From positions 1,612,001 through 1,676,000 of the forward strand of contig JACCLO010000005.1 in assembly GCA_029448655.1 (NCBI GenBank): DNA of 64,000 bases, read 5' to 3'. Numbering within the stretch: position 1 is the stretch's first letter; each line of letters starts with the position of its first letter. This document shows positions 1-11,754 of this stretch, piece after piece. A model generated the notes under the pieces. It was not told where the DNA came from and ran no database searches. It saw nothing but the letters and a program-made list of their open reading frames with translations. Position numbers and translations under genes: made by a program. The DNA is from Wolfiporia cocos (lineage: Eukaryota; Basidiomycota; Agaricomycetes; Polyporales; Phaeolaceae).

Positions 1-612
1 CTGATAGGGACCAGGCTTGCATCAGTATAGCACAGATATAGCCATAAAGATATACATACCGTCCAACAGGTAATCTGCAGTCAGGATCTGAGGATGTTCC
101 TCTAAGAGGCCCTGCAAATTGACTATGGTTCGGTCATCATTATCAGTCTTGGGGCACAAAGGAGGTAAATTATAGACATACCAAAATAAGAGCAGCCAGC
201 TTTACCCCTCGGCTTCCAGTGAACACAGCCCAAGCATGGGTCCCCATGGTGTTCGCCAGCAATCGGAGCAAATATTTTGACAGGAATATCAATGCCGCCA
301 TTGTGGAGCGAGCAAAAACATGAGATGGCACGCTGCCATCTTGTTCGGCGTGAGTACCGGATGATATGCGCAGCTGATATAGGACGACCATCACTGTCGC
401 AGGGGCTTATTTTGATTTCAGAATAAGTCGGGTAAACATTTGTTTTTGGCTTACTAAGCAACGGGAATCAATCGCGGCGGGTTAGATTTGAAGGTGACGA
501 GAGAATCGGAGCTCTTGAGAGCGACCTTCCATTCGCACTCTTCCTCGTAGAACGGGGAGGCTTTGTAGCGAGAGGTGGGAGAAGAGGGCAATTTACTAAG
601 AGCGGGCACCAT
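1..612 (-). CDS. Partial multi-exon gene, unidentified, cut by the window start
   Basis: Read on the minus strand from an ATG at 610-612. Exon 1 encodes about 48 residues (start MVPALSKLPSSPTS) and reaches a GTAAGC donor near 466. After an intron of about 50 nt, a second exon (about 175-417) stays open in the same frame and carries several Cys and His residues (CFCSLHN, then CLGCVH). It reaches a GTATGT donor near 175. A third exon appears near 73-105 before another GTATGT donor, and the gene leaves the window. Consecutive canonical donors and acceptors with a kept frame make a real gene likely. The Cys/His spacing could bind metal, but I recognise no family. The 3' end is missing, so function stays open. 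Confidence 0.45.
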
Positions 613-667
613 TTTGATGTGAAGTTCGAGTTAGAGCAGAATCGGTGAGGGTCAGACAGTCATTGGC

Positions 668-1024
668 ATGCCAGGCTCTTATACTTCGTTTTGGTATGCT
701 TTGTGCGGCACAAGCATGGTAATACTATTTTCACATAATGTACATGAGGATGGAGATCAGGACTCGGAAGCTGAGAAGAATCTGACAGAAAAAAACCTCA
801 CAGCCGACGATGAGAATCAGGATGGCCCGACGATCAACGATGATGAAACTCTAGAAAGTAGCAGCCTCGTGCACTGCTATTACAAACCACTGCTCTCTTT
901 GGTAAGGAAGCATGGACGGCGGGATGGCGGCCTTGAGACTTCATTTGGAAAGAGTCGGATCAGCCTTGCGAAGGTGCTACTGAGCGCCGGAATCCACATG
1001 TTGATAGTGGCTGACGGAATCTGA
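668..1024 (+). CDS. Weak single-exon ORF, acidic middle, unknown
   Basis: An open frame of 118 codons begins with MPGSYTSFWY and has an acidic, Asn/Asp/Glu-rich middle (residues about 25-65). No domain is recognised. It lies head to head with the minus-strand gene ending at 612, leaving about 55 bp for both promoters, which is short. It may be a chance ORF or one exon of a larger gene. Confidence 0.2.
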   Translation: MPGSYTSFWYALCGTSMVILFSHNVHEDGDQDSEAEKNLTEKNLTADDENQDGPTINDDETLESSSLVHCYYKPLLSLVRKHGRRDGGLETSFGKSRISLAKVLLSAGIHMLIVADGI

Positions 1025-1059
1025 CAGGCCTGGGCACCTAAGCGACAGCTGTCTGTCAA

Positions 1060-4000
1060 AGCGGCAGTGGCCGGCTTAGTCATTTTGGGACGTCTGGCTA
1101 GCCGTCTCCGCCCGGCGTCCTGCCGGCCACGCGCCGGATCACCTCCGATCGCCCTGATCGCGCGCCCCCTCGCAGCCCGTGCATCGACCCCGCCAGTCCG
1201 GCCGTCGCTGCCCGCTGCGCGCACGGCGCATGCGCCTTGTGTGTCCCGCCGGCCGTGCCCGGCGCCGACGCACTGCACGGGTCGCGTATACAGCCGTCGG
1301 CAGCTCGGGCCACGCAGATCGCGCCCCGCGCGAGTCAATTGAGCTCGTCACCTGTGCCCCGTTGCTACCCTGCCTCGAGCACACACACAGTCCTGGGAAC
1401 TGTCCCACGCTGCGTGCCCTCAGTATTGATGCCCATCCCCGCCGCGCTGCCCTGCGCACCCCGCGCACAACCTGCCAGCACACCGCTGCCCGCGACGGGC
1501 AGCACCGCGGCGGAAGCGGCTGGCGCGTCCTGCCGCCGCGCACGGTGCAGCGCTAGCGTGCTCGTGTGATACGCCGGAAGCCTTCTCACCGATCTCGACT
1601 CGCACGCACATGCGTAGTCCCTCGCCTGCCGCCTCGTCCGCCCGCGCCGACGCGTGCTCCGCGCGCGTTCGCCTCCGCGAACGCCCCGCGGCCTGCAGCT
1701 GCGGGGAACGTGCGCTCGAGCACGATGGCGTCATCACGCCGCCAAGCCTCGCCGCCCGAACCGCAAAAAACATACGCAGCTTCCATTGTTCGCAGGTCTG
1801 CTATCCTGGCTGATACACGGAGAGCTTCTCTGCGTGCAGCGGTCCACACGGCGTCCGCGCGCCAGGCCTCTTAGTGCGCGTCCAGCGCGTCTCTATAATG
1901 ACGCGGCCGCGCAGCCGTCTCAGCGCAACGCCGCACCTCTGCCTCACATCAAACCCTCCCGCCAGACAGTCCCCGCGCCCCGCGGTGCCAATGCAATACC
2001 ACTGCGCCCGCTTCGAGAACGCACTGGCCAGGAACCGACGCGATCTGAAGGCCCAGCATGTGGAGCGTCAAACTCGATGCTCTCGGGGCCCGCCGCCGCG
2101 GCCGGCGCCCCGGACGCTGGCGCCAGTCGCTGGCGCCTGATGCTAGTCCGGCGTTGGTATTGACGGTTTCAGCGATGGTCGGACCGCCGCGCGTCGCCCG
2201 TGCCACAGTGCCGTCACTGTGGCTCGCACAGATTGGATTTAATCTCGCCCGATCAACCTCCACCTGTCCATCTGCCCAAACATTGACCCATCTGTGTATG
2301 ATCGTCTCGCACACGTTCATTGAACCCTTCATCGAACCCTTCATTAACGCCACATCTGTTCACGGGCCAACACCCGAGTCCGCCGCGCCGCGCCCGCCGC
2401 GCCCGCGCCGTCTCCGCTCTTCAGGACGCACTAACTGCTAGTGTCAGACACGCGTGCGCTCAACGATGTCGCAGTTTCCCGCCCTTCGGGTCGCCCTGCA
2501 CCGGTGACCTGATCGTCGGTTCGCGATGCGCGCAGCTAGGGTCCACGGTCAGCGTCCGTCTTCTTCTCGGCTGCGGCGTTTACGACGAGCCTCTGATGCG
2601 CCTTCCCGCCGCAATTTGACATGGATGCGGCGCGTGTCTCCACCCTACTGGGTCGGTGGCGCGGTGAGTGATAGCCATTTGGCACACCCATTTCGCTTCC
2701 TGTTGGCGCACGTCCGTGGACGGGCCCATCTACTCTCAGCTTTTCCTCCGGGTTGCCCGTTGCTGCGCGTGGCTTCTTGCCATTCATTGCCAGGAAGCGG
2801 TCGTCGTGTTTCACAGAAATTCGACATCTCCGCCTTATTGGCCGGCGTCTCGCGGATGCTCCAAGACTACCTTCGCGCCGCGTACATCGTGCACATGGCC
2901 ATGCAGGCATACAAATAGGAAGCGCTCTGCGGCCGCGCAACTCGCGACATTCCCCCTCCGCCTTCATTGTAGTGCCGCAGCAGGAATTTGGAAGTCGCCG
3001 GACGTGATGGTGCGCGCTCCTACCGCTACGGTCGGTCACGTTTCAGTCAACTATTCGCGTTTTGCGATTCTGCATTTGACAGTTTGCGTTCGACACGGCC
3101 CCTTCTCGCCCTCGGCTGTATCGACCGACGCATAACGCTTGTTACGCCACAAGTCGGTACCGCACAGCTGCTGGTTTAGGCAACCATAGCCATGTTGCAT
3201 AGGTGCCCAGGCTCACGTCGAGGATCCCATACCTTGTTCCGGAGACTCGGTATTTGCGCCACACAGCTACAGTGTCAACGAATGGGCAGATTCGGCCGTC
3301 AAGCGAGAAGGGGCTGTGAAGAGCACAAAATGTTAATTGCGAAAGTGCAAACTGGTAAACGTTGACCTGATGCGGTAGCCTACTCGAAAAGAGTGGCTCC
3401 GCACGCCATTCCCGACATCCATTTCGCTACCACCCATAGCGACGGACAGACCCGCGCAGGCGGGCCGCGTCCCCAGCCGAACGAAGCACCCGCCTTCCAT
3501 TTCCCCCAGCGCGCCCCCGCGCTCGCGCCAGATCGCGCCATCCGCCGCCATGCTCGCGCACGTGTGCCCAACGCGCCGCGGCGCGCACCCTCTCGCCGCA
3601 GGGAGGCGTCTCCGCCGCGCCGGGACGTGGAAACGAGCACTGGCACTAAATGCGCGTGTGCGCGTGCGTGGCGTGCCCGGCTTGCGGGGTGCCATCGTGG
3701 CACCGCGGCCGGAGACCGGGCGGAGGCCAGGCTGCGGAGCGGCCACAGTAGCAGGCGGCGTGTCCTCGTCTGCAGGTGCCGGGCACCGCGCCGCGCGGCC
3801 TTCCCGGGCGGGCTGCGGCACAAGACGCCTCGGCGGATTTGTCCTCGGACTGACATATAGCACTCCTCTCTTCACCGCCGCAGCTGGCGATAGCGAGCAC
3901 GATGCGTGGCGGCGCCATGCCACACCCTGCAGCGCGTGACGCGCCCCGCATCGCCGCGCTATCGCGAACGCACCGCCGCGTGTGTGCGGCTTCGGCTTCG

Positions 4001-5185
4001 CCGGTATCTGTCGTCGGCGCACGCTGCCGCGCTCACATGCCACGGATGTGTCGCCCCCATTGGCCGCTGCGCCCGCGCACGGGCGTGTCTCGGCTATCGA
4101 TGCGCTGGATATAGCATCGCTATCTGTGTGGGCACCCGCGCCGGGGGTTTTTCATGTGTGATCGAGCGCAGAAGAGCGTGATGTGGGTATCTGCGCGTGC
4201 GCGTGGCGCCCGGTGTGGCTTCGCGATACGGGCTGCAAACGCACTCGAACGCACCGACATAGCACAGCTGGAAGAGCGCGTGGTGCAGCTGGCTTCGTGC
4301 GATAGAATTGTTGGCTGTCGGCCTCCCCTCCGGTCAGGGTGCGCATCGGGACGAGCACATCAGCTTACCGTCCTCACGCCCCACCCCGCAAAGCCCCACC
4401 CCGCAACGCGGCAATCGCGCACGATCTTCTGCTCTCCACCGCGCAGCTTGGCATCTCGCGAGGATCTGGCCAGGCCCCGCGCCTTCTGTGCACGGCATGC
4501 CCTGCCCGTGTGCGATGTGACGAGCGGCGCGGGCGTCATCGCGATCTGGCGCAGTGCAGTGTCCCGCAGGGGACGTCCGACTCCCTGCGCCGACGTGCTC
4601 GCGGACGACACTCCGCCGGCAATGCGGCCGCCTTGTTTCTCTGCGCCCGCGCTTGGGCATCTCTATGTGCACCGAGTGCTACGCTTTATATCACGGCGAG
4701 AATCCCCTTCGACGCCTTGTTCGCCTCGTGCTGCTGGTCGGGATGCGCCCCACTTTTTGGGCGCTATGCTCGCGGGCATCAATCTCCCCATTTTGCGTGT
4801 ATGTATGGTTCTTTTGCGCTCCTGTCGCGCCTCGTTGCGCGACCGCTGCTGCAACCCAGCTGATGATCGTGAATGCGACGAGCCATTATGCATCAGCCGC
4901 TGGTAGACAAAGTACGTAACAATACTCTTCGACTGGGGAAGCACACGCCACGCAACGCGAATGCTGCGTGGGCTGCGCCAATCTGGTGTCTCGATGCTAT
5001 ACGTACATGTTGCCGGGAACAGAGATTTTTTGCCTCCCAACTTGAAGCTCCGAAACTCGTAATTTCTCGCCTGTTCTATGGGCAAATACAGAAGGGTGTG
5101 GGCTGGTACTTGCCTGGACGCTGCACACACGATCGAGATTGATGTACTAGTCGGCCATCGGTGCCACGGCCGAGTCCATAGACCG
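1060..5185. other. GC-rich block without a convincing gene
   Basis: About 4 kb is much richer in GC and CpG than the rest of the window, especially 1.07-2.65 kb and 3.4-4.8 kb. Long overlapping frames are open on both strands at once, as GC-rich non-coding DNA allows. I found no intron series, catalytic motif or reverse transcriptase, integrase or transposase signature. It could be an old degraded element or a GC-rich intergenic island. It ends where the left palindrome arm begins. Confidence 0.4.
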
Positions 5186-5367
5186 TGACGCTGCCCCGCG
5201 AGCTGCCCCCCCATGGTCAGGTGTGTATGCTCCTTTCCTAGCCTGCCAACAGCTGCAGCGAAAGTGTCCCCCTCATTCGGTGGACTGTGTTTATCATTAG
5301 TATTACCGCTATGCGCCAATCGCGACACGCTCGGGCTAGCAATGTGGCTGAAGGTGTCACTCAGAAG

Positions 5368-6321
5368 TAGTGTTGCCGAAGTTCAGTTCAGAACCAAGGT
5401 TCAGAACCTGAACCGCCTGAACCGAACCTAGGTTCAGGTTCAGTCCAGGTCCGGTTCAGGGTAGGACATCAAGGTTCGGTTCTTGGTTCAGGGGGGCCAT
5501 GGGTACCCTTGAACCAGGTTCGAACTGGACTGAACCTTGAACCACTTAGCATTAACATATTATGTGTAGTCACTGGTGGATAAGCATATATTATGATTAT
5601 GTTCTTGCCATCTTTGCTATAGTGTTGTTGCAGTAAGTTATGTACAGCTGGCTTCACCATAGCAAGCATCAACACTCATATCCTGTAGTCTCCCAATATG
5701 GCAAGGGCTCAACCCCATGTTGGGATTACCATGCTTTCTGTGGCATTGGGCTGCATTTGTTGCTGTCAGATGAAGTAAGAAATGTAGAAGATAATATTTC
5801 ACTTCATATCCATGATCCTAGGTTATATACAGAGTTGTCTAAGAATGTTTTGTTATTGAGCTTTGCCTCAGGCTAACTCACACTCATGAACTCTGATTAC
5901 TGAACTGCTCAAATTGGCTGCCTTGGGTGATTGTTATGCATCAAAAAGTTATGTTTACCACTCTAATCAAGACTAAGAGCCACATTGGAATGCAGCAGCC
6001 CAATAGACACCAAATGGAGGCACTGCAGAACTTGAGGTGTGGTTACTTTAGTGGGTTAATAGTGCCGGGAATGAGGTAGACAATTGGTATACATAGAAAG
6101 GTACACAAAGTTGGTGTCCAAATTATTATTTTTTGCACTCTATAAAAGCAAGTAACCTAGCGGTTCGAACCTAGTTCGAACCATGAACCGAACCTGATGA
6201 ACCGGTTCAGCAGGTTCAGTCCAGGTCCAGGTTCAGGTTCAGGCTCCCTGCAGTTGGTTCGGTTCTAGGTTCAGCCCTAGACCCCCCTGAACCTGAACCG
6301 AACTGAACTTCGGCAACACTA
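5368..6321. mobile_element. Non-autonomous hAT-like DNA transposon (MITE-like), 954 bp
   Basis: The ends are perfect terminal inverted repeats starting TAGTGTTGCCGAAGTTCAG. Next to each end lie arrays of short subterminal repeats of the type GGTTCAGG/CCTGAACC. An 8-bp target duplication, CTCAGAAG, is seen at 5360-5367 and 6322-6329. The equivalent place in the right palindrome arm (near 43355-43370, reverse complement) has one CTCAGAAG and no insert, a direct empty-site proof. No transposase frame is present, so it must have been moved by an enzyme made elsewhere. The 8-bp duplication and TAGTG end fit the hAT superfamily; if the boundary is drawn one base further in, the duplication reads as 10 bp, which would suit Mutator-like elements less well given the TIR. 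Confidence 0.85.
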
Positions 6322-6541
6322 CTCAGAAGTGGCGCTTCAGCGGTTGACTTAAATTCACGCACGACAGCAGTCTCGTAGCATCCGGCCTGTGTATGATGTA
6401 AATCCGGACACAAGGTGCTGATCAATGCAATGTATCAAAGGACGGAAACGGCTCGGCTAACGTTTTACGGCGAGTCTCTTGGCGTTTGTACGGGCCCCTT
6501 AGTCTTCAAACATGAAATCGTAACATGTCGGCGCGTGGTCG

Positions 6542-6826
6542 TTACTTCTTGCACTCGTCGACAATGCTGTACCGGTTATTCGCGATACAAAAGTGGGCAA
6601 GCAGGCCACTGGCGTGGACGTCAGGAGCGTCGGCTGTGGAATGAGATGTGTCCCTGGCTGCTTGTATACCGCATTACTCTTACTTCTACGCTGCATGCAT
6701 AATAGATCGCAAACTGTTTGGTTCCATCGACGTCGTGAACGCGACTGCCGACAAAGCAAATGAGATCGACGCAATGAGATTGAGATCCGACGGCAAGGCG
6801 CTATTTGTCCTTGTTGGAGTGGCTAT
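6542..6826 (-). pseudogene. Family Z copy 1, start codon lost
   Basis: This is the mirror copy of the two-exon ORF Z2 at 42850-43159. The sequence aligns through both exons, but the ATG of Z2 is ATA here (6824-6826), and the last exon ends earlier, at TAA 6542-6544, after Lys-Lys. Unless another start is used, the copy is not translatable. It sits downstream of A1 on the same strand, as Z2 follows A2. Confidence 0.5.
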
Positions 6827-7222
6827 GAATGAGATCAAGTACCGCTGTCGCTGTCTTTGATGCATCGAGCTTGAGCCTTTTGTTGTTTTGCTGCCATCTC
6901 ACTGTAAGTCACCGGCAGCACGGTCGCGAACAATGTTGATGTATGGCTGATATGTGGCATGGTTTCAACGTCAGACGAGCTAAACTGCGTCGAGGGCTCT
7001 GACGCGACCGCTGCGAAGACATCGCAAAACAGTACGGATTTGGTGAGACGAAGATCAGGTACAAAATACGAAACAGATTATTGACAAAACTTCATCCAAA
7101 GCTCTCTCGCGCCAGGCCGCTGACCTTCCGGGTGCCGCATGCGATCACGACATCGATAGCCTTACACGGGCAACGATGTGGACGCAAGCGATCGTACAGA
7201 GAGTGCGGCGAGAACGGCACAC

Positions 7223-8098
7223 CTAGATGGGCATGTCGTTGACATCGACGGCCGTTAGGAATTCATCGAAGGCTGCATACCCAATCAGCTAACTTGGTCG
7301 TTTATACAAAAGCTCCGAACTCACCTGTGTCGATGGCATCGTATGTGGCATACATCTCAGTACCCTCCTCGAAGCAGGGCCACTCATGCTCGTCGACCGC
7401 GGCAGTGGCGGCGGAGATCTGGCCAGGGAGCTATGACGTCCATGTACAAGGTGAGCCAGAAACATATATGGAACGTGGTCGGTTGACTCACACTATCGTC
7501 ACCGTGACCACTCTGTATCATATTTGTTTCTTGGCTCAGGCCGAGTCTTCTTGCCTGTGTAAGTGCGTATGCCGCTGCCGGCGATAGTTGCGCCCGCCCT
7601 CCCTGGACGCTCTCCCTGGACACGACGCCGCCAGAGGAGGTGCTCATGCCAACGTCGGCATCCGGATGGTCCGGATGCTGAGTGACATATATGGGCTCAC
7701 CGTTGGCCCCGTACCGTAAACGCCCTTCGTAGTAGTCCCTGTAAAGCTGCAAACACGCCTCGAGGACCGGGTCGGGGGCCATGCCCGCAGGCCTCTCGAA
7801 AATCTCGGGGGGACGGTCCCACGGGACGATGACCACCGACCCCGAGCTCAGGGACGATGCCGAATCTTCGGCCACCGGCGGCTGGTACGTGCCGCGTTCA
7901 TGCTCGACGAGCCTGCCGACACGACGGGCAGTCGAGACGCGGTGGACACGAACGACGATACCCAGAAATGTCGCCTTGAAGCGACGTATCATCGAGTGGC
8001 GGGGTGTCTTGTGGTTACTCTGGTTCAGGTACGCGTCAGGCCACACCTACAGGGCCACACGATCGATGGCTTACCTGCTTCTTAAAATTGAAGGCCAT
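7223..8098 (-). CDS. Orphan family A, copy A1 (intact four-exon gene)
   Basis: Exon 1 is eight codons from ATG 8096-8098 (M-A-F-N-F-K-K-Q). A 55-nt intron with GTAAGC donor and CAG acceptor follows. The main exon, with low end at 7492, opens with KTPRHSMIRRFKATFLGI, passes an acidic/Ser stretch, a conserved Pro-Pro-Glu-x-Phe-Glu-Arg-x-x-Gly-Met segment and EGRLRYGANGEPIYV, and ends just after SGHGDD at a GTGAGT donor. Exon 3 (about 7350-7433) holds EHEWPCFE. Exon 4 ends NDMPI and TAG 7223-7225. The predicted protein is about 250-270 residues, with a basic, amphipathic N-terminal part and no signal peptide or known domain. Frame is kept through all joins and across A2, so it looks functional. 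Function unknown. Confidence 0.7.
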
Positions 8099-8099
8099 G

Positions 8100-8290
8100 T
8101 TGACGCAATGTCTAGGATCTGCGGTCGATGGTGGTAGTTGAGCTGAAGGAGGTCAGGTGGGCGATGTTGGATTTATGTCGGGCGTCTCCGAGGTTGTGGC
8201 CCCGCGGCTGCACCCATTGTCCATTGTTCTGCCTCGTGTATCAGCTAATCTGATCCATTATCTATGCGAGCAGGGTGATCTGCGGCTACG
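8100..8290 (-). promoter_or_regulatory. Conserved upstream block of family A (A1)
   Basis: This stretch, with the ATTTATGTCGGGCGTCTCCG core at about 8170-8190 (plus-strand reading), matches the region before A2, A3 and A5. In gene orientation the core reads like GCCCGAcATAAATccAACaTCG and lies about 70-100 bp before the ATG. Its conservation in non-coding DNA across copies suggests a core promoter with a TATA-like box. Inferred only from conservation and position. Confidence 0.45.
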
Positions 8291-8626
8291 GGCCGAAGGC
8301 TTGTCCGTTTTCTTGGGCAGTTCGACCAAGAGCATTCAAGCGAGACAGAGATGCATTCCAGAAGCCAAATAATCCATTTCGCAGAGGTGATAATCTCCAT
8401 CGTGGTGCTCGCCTCATGCCAATTGGCCATACAGTCAATCGCGAACGCCCCCTCCATGGCGAGACACGACAGCGGCAATGCTAGCTATGCGACTTCCTAT
8501 GAACATGAAGAGAAAGATCGGATGCATCTACATGGTACGGGTACATCGTTGCCATCGACAGCCATCCCGGCAAGTTCATACTCACAGGTCATCTCGTCTG
8601 TCTTAAAGTTTACCGGTTTAAAGCTA

Positions 8627-8940
8627 TCAAGCACGACGTGTTGTACGGCCGCTTGCTGTGGGTAGGGAAGGTTTCAGAGCTACGCCACCATTTGAATTAC
8701 AGTGTGGTTGAGATTCACACCCGCAAGGGTTGCACGAGGCGTTGTGAAGTTCACCCACTAGGTGAGCTGGCGAAAACGCATTCAAATACGATCGTTTACT
8801 CACGTCGCTCTCACCGTAACGATCCTCTATCATGTGTAATTGTCGACTCAGGTAATTCCTCAAGCCTCGATGCGCGCATAGGTCGCGACTCGCGACGCGC
8901 ATAGCTGCTCGCCATCGACGGTATCACGCCAGAACGAGGT
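8627..8940 (-). pseudogene. Family K copy 1, diverged A-like exon remnant
   Basis: On the minus strand the frame ends an exon with RYGESD followed by GTGAGTAAAC and a CTCAC acceptor region, the same layout as the SGHGDD/GTGAGT boundary of family A. The text before it (LSRQLHMIEDRYGESD) lines up loosely with the A segment RRLGLSQETNMIQSGHGDD. No start exon or matching 3' exons could be joined. It is mirrored at 40740-41030. Confidence 0.35.
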
Positions 8941-9585
8941 GCCCTGGGAGGCGACCGTCGCGCGACACTTGTACGAGGACTAACCTGGTGCTGGCTAACA
9001 AACCCAATGATCCTTCGGCTGCCAGTGGCTTGCTGCTCCTCATTATAAATCTCTCGTCATGGCTATCACAATAGTTGCATCTGGGGCGATACCAGCGTGC
9101 GGCTCAAACCACATCAACAGCCACATTGCTGCTTGAATCCTGGGCCTACTGAATCTTTGATCGCCTCCTCCTCGCCGTAAGCCGATGATTGGTTCACGGC
9201 ATGCTGATGCACAGCAAACCTCATTTGCGAAACGACTCAACAATGTCAGGTGTCACAATATCCAAGGTTGCGGTCTCTACCGGCAAACCGTGGAGTAGCG
9301 CACCGTCTTACAGATGATTACAAGGGCCGGAACACACAATGGTGATGCTACGTGCTCCATAACATTGAGGTATACGATAGCGCAAGTTTCGCGGTCAGTG
9401 GCGTGTGGTGGCGGGCAAAAATCAAGGAGGGTAGCGAGCGAGCTGGACTCATTGTATCCGCTCAATGGGTCTACGCAGTCGGTGCCCATTATTTGTAGCG
9501 TGTATCGGCTCATTGAATTTACTTACAACTTGCTCTCAGTCGCGGCGGAAATGGGCTATAATTTATATATAGGGCGAGACCTGGC

Positions 9586-9771
9586 ATGTTCATGACGCAA
9601 ATAGGATCCGCAAGCTCAGATCCTGGCTCTTATGCTCGATCTTGGGCCTCTACCAGATGCTGGTTTGTCGCGCTCATCGTCATTAGCTGCCGGATATCAA
9701 TGCGCAGACGGGCAGAACCTCCGTTCAAAAACCTTTTGAATGAATCTGCCCTTCACAGCCTTAGACTTTGA
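9586..9771 (+). CDS. Small conserved ORF L1 behind a TATA-like box
   Basis: A 61-codon frame starts MFMTQIGS about 15 bp after TTATATATAGGGC (near 9566-9578). The mirrored ORF L2 (39877-40065, minus) keeps the same frame, ends the same way (LNESAL-x-SL-x-L) and differs by substitutions and an in-frame 3-nt indel. Kept frame across diverged copies is modest evidence for coding. No domain is seen; the ATG is very close to the TATA-like box for a classical promoter. Confidence 0.35.
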   Translation: MFMTQIGSASSDPGSYARSWASTRCWFVALIVISCRISMRRRAEPPFKNLLNESALHSLRL

Positions 9772-10133
9772 CGACTGGAACCGTTGTTCGTCGCGATGAT
9801 TTCAACATGTAGATAGCGGCAAGTTGCTTTTCTGTAATCCTAGGATAACGAGGTGCCGTTACCGTTACCAGTCACACGTCACACGTCAGTCAGGAGGTCG
9901 ACTTGCTGCTGTTGTATGTAGCTAGCTATCATACACAGCCCGCTTGATGTTCAGCTTTTGTCGACACCATTCAAGCTCTCAGCATGTTTATTTCGCCTTC
10001 CTACAGCGTAGGAAGGAGGATTAAACACGCTCGGACTACACGTGGGTCTCAGGTGCGCGCCCGGTCACGCAACGTCGTAACAACTACAGGATACAATTAC
10101 ACTCAACGACTCTACGCTGATATACGAAGTGCC
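9772..10133. other. Non-coding stretch between L1 and F1
   Basis: It includes a 10-bp inverted pair near 9999-10016 (CTTCCTACAGCGTAGGAAGGAG), a small hairpin also kept in the right arm near 39640-39665. A convergent 3' end between F1 and L1 makes a shared 3' region plausible. Nothing else is recognised. Confidence 0.3.
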
Positions 10134-10916
10134 TTATGTGGACCAGCGTCGCCTCCGGGTTGGAGGTGCGTGTGCTAGCTCATTCCTATCCATGGCCACC
10201 TCAAGAGGATGGTTATCTTTGGTCACACTGTCGCGTCAATCATCACTCCGATGCAAATGAACTCCTGACTCACCAACTTCATAGCTATCATACATGACTT
10301 GTGCACCTGCATCGCCTCGGTGGTAGGCGCCATCTGTCGATCCCTCGCAATCAGGCATTACCTCAAGCATGAGTGCGTTGTGCCGTGGATGGATGAATGT
10401 TGAGTTGAATGGTTGATGAAACTTCTGGGTGATCCATGCACAGGGTAAGTCAGCAAATTGACATGGATATGTGATAGTCCAACTCACCTCATCATGGCTG
10501 CTCCCTGCCATGTTCATTTGCTGGCTTAGGTCCTTGTTTTCATCAAGCTCCAGAGAGTACTCTGACTCGGTAATTGAGGCATTATCCGGGTTCACAGCCA
10601 TGCATGGATAGACCGGGTGACGGCGATCGTCGACGGGATATTCGCCGCGCTCTATAGCTATCTGCGCCAACCATTCCATGAGCATCCTCCTCGCCTCCTC
10701 CTCGTTGGCGGCCGGAGGGTAAAAGGGTGCGTTGTGGCTATGTCTGCTTCTGCGAAGCAGCCTTGAGGGGTGTGATATCTTAGCAAATGCTGCGACGATC
10801 GCTGACTTGAAGCGTCGGAACACCGAGCGACGCGTGTTTATCTGGTCGTTCTATATTCCAGGGTATGTCATGATCGTGCAGAGAGTGTAACAACGGCGCT
10901 CACTCACTTGGTTCAT
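10134..10916 (-). CDS. Orphan family F, copy F1 (intact four-exon gene)
   Basis: Exon 1 is only M-N-Q (ATG 10914-10916), then a GTGAGTGA donor and an intron of about 60 nt. The main exon opens with INTRRSVFRRFKSAIVAAF, a basic segment matching the SMIRRFKATFLGI start of family A. It continues with a Pro-rich turn (FYPPAANEEEARRML), a YPVDDRRHPVYPC stretch and an acidic end SSHDE at a GTGAGTTGG donor. Exon 3 encodes EFHQPFNSTF-like residues and YHRGDAGAQVMYD. Exon 4 ends RRRW-S-T and TAA 10134-10136. The product is about 215 residues, soluble by appearance and near identical to F2. No known domain. Intron positions and phases match families A and B, which argues for common descent. Confidence 0.7.
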
Positions 10917-11098
10917 GTTAGGCGAGTCGAAACCGTAGCGTGGAATGTGCGTTTGAAGGAGGGCGTTGAGAGTGTGGGCGAGAGCACTCCAGCGAGAGAT
11001 GTAGGATATATGTCTACCATATCCTTCTCTTTGGTCAGAAGCCCAGGGACGCAGCTATCGTTCTGATTTCGTATGCACATCAATTGATCTGATCCATA

Positions 11099-11754
11099 TT
11101 ACACGCTAGCGGACAAGATTCGTTCTTTTGGTCCCGTTCTATGGCGCGGTCTCTGGCGCGACCGTTTCTTACAGCCGAAAGGCTTTAGTAGTAACGCTTT
11201 TGTCCAGCCGTGGGGGAGATCGCGCCTAAGTTCATTGGGGCCACCACATCGTGTCTGCTCCGGTGAACCCCGCTTGATGACAATCGCTGTCAACTCTTCG
11301 ATATATACATAAGCGAGTACAAGTCCCATGAGCGAAAACTTAGCTCTGTACCTTGACGTAAGGACGGCCTGTAGCATACAAGGGTCGTTGTCACGGCCTG
11401 CTATCAGATGCTCGAGATCTATAGGAACCGCACGTTCTCGACCAAATGAGCGACTGGGACTATCTCCTATTTCATTGATCTTCCCCGCGCCGTCTACTAG
11501 CAAGCACTAGTCGCGAGTATGTTCTCAGTGCAGTGCTCTGTTCAACCGACCTAGCCTGCAGGGCCCATTATGCGGCCGAATGCTGCTCTACAGGTTTGAA
11601 CTCTTTGCCAGTATCTATCCTTTACGTCTCTCTGCGCCGCTGCGTCCGGGAACTCGCTAATCACAGAACATAAAGCCGATCGGAGCCATGTGCTTCTACC
11701 ATCCAGAACGATGATATAGCTGTCATTGATCGTACGTTTTTCAGCCTCTGTCAA
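11099..11754 (-). CDS. Orphan family I, copy I1
   Basis: Two open stretches follow each other on the minus strand. The upper one (11551-11754) begins MTEAEKRTINDSYIIVLDGR. The lower one (11099-11503) begins MLVDGAGKINEIGD and runs through LTSRYRAKFSLMGLVLAYVY to a Lys/Arg-rich tail. Between them a stop lies in the upper frame, so they are either two exons or neighbouring ORFs. The mirrored copy I2 carries a stop in the lower stretch and a shortened tail, so this is the better preserved copy. Unknown function; the tail could bind nucleic acid. Confidence 0.35.

Noticed and set aside
1139..1874. Several Arg/Ala-rich ORFs in the GC-rich block
   Set aside because: Many frames are open on both strands at once, and composition follows base content. 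No motif, start context or intron series.
6150..6200. tRNA-like GGTTCGAACC near 6160
   Set aside because: It belongs to the subterminal GGTTC/GAACC repeat arrays of the hAT-like element; no acceptor stem or anticodon arm fits.
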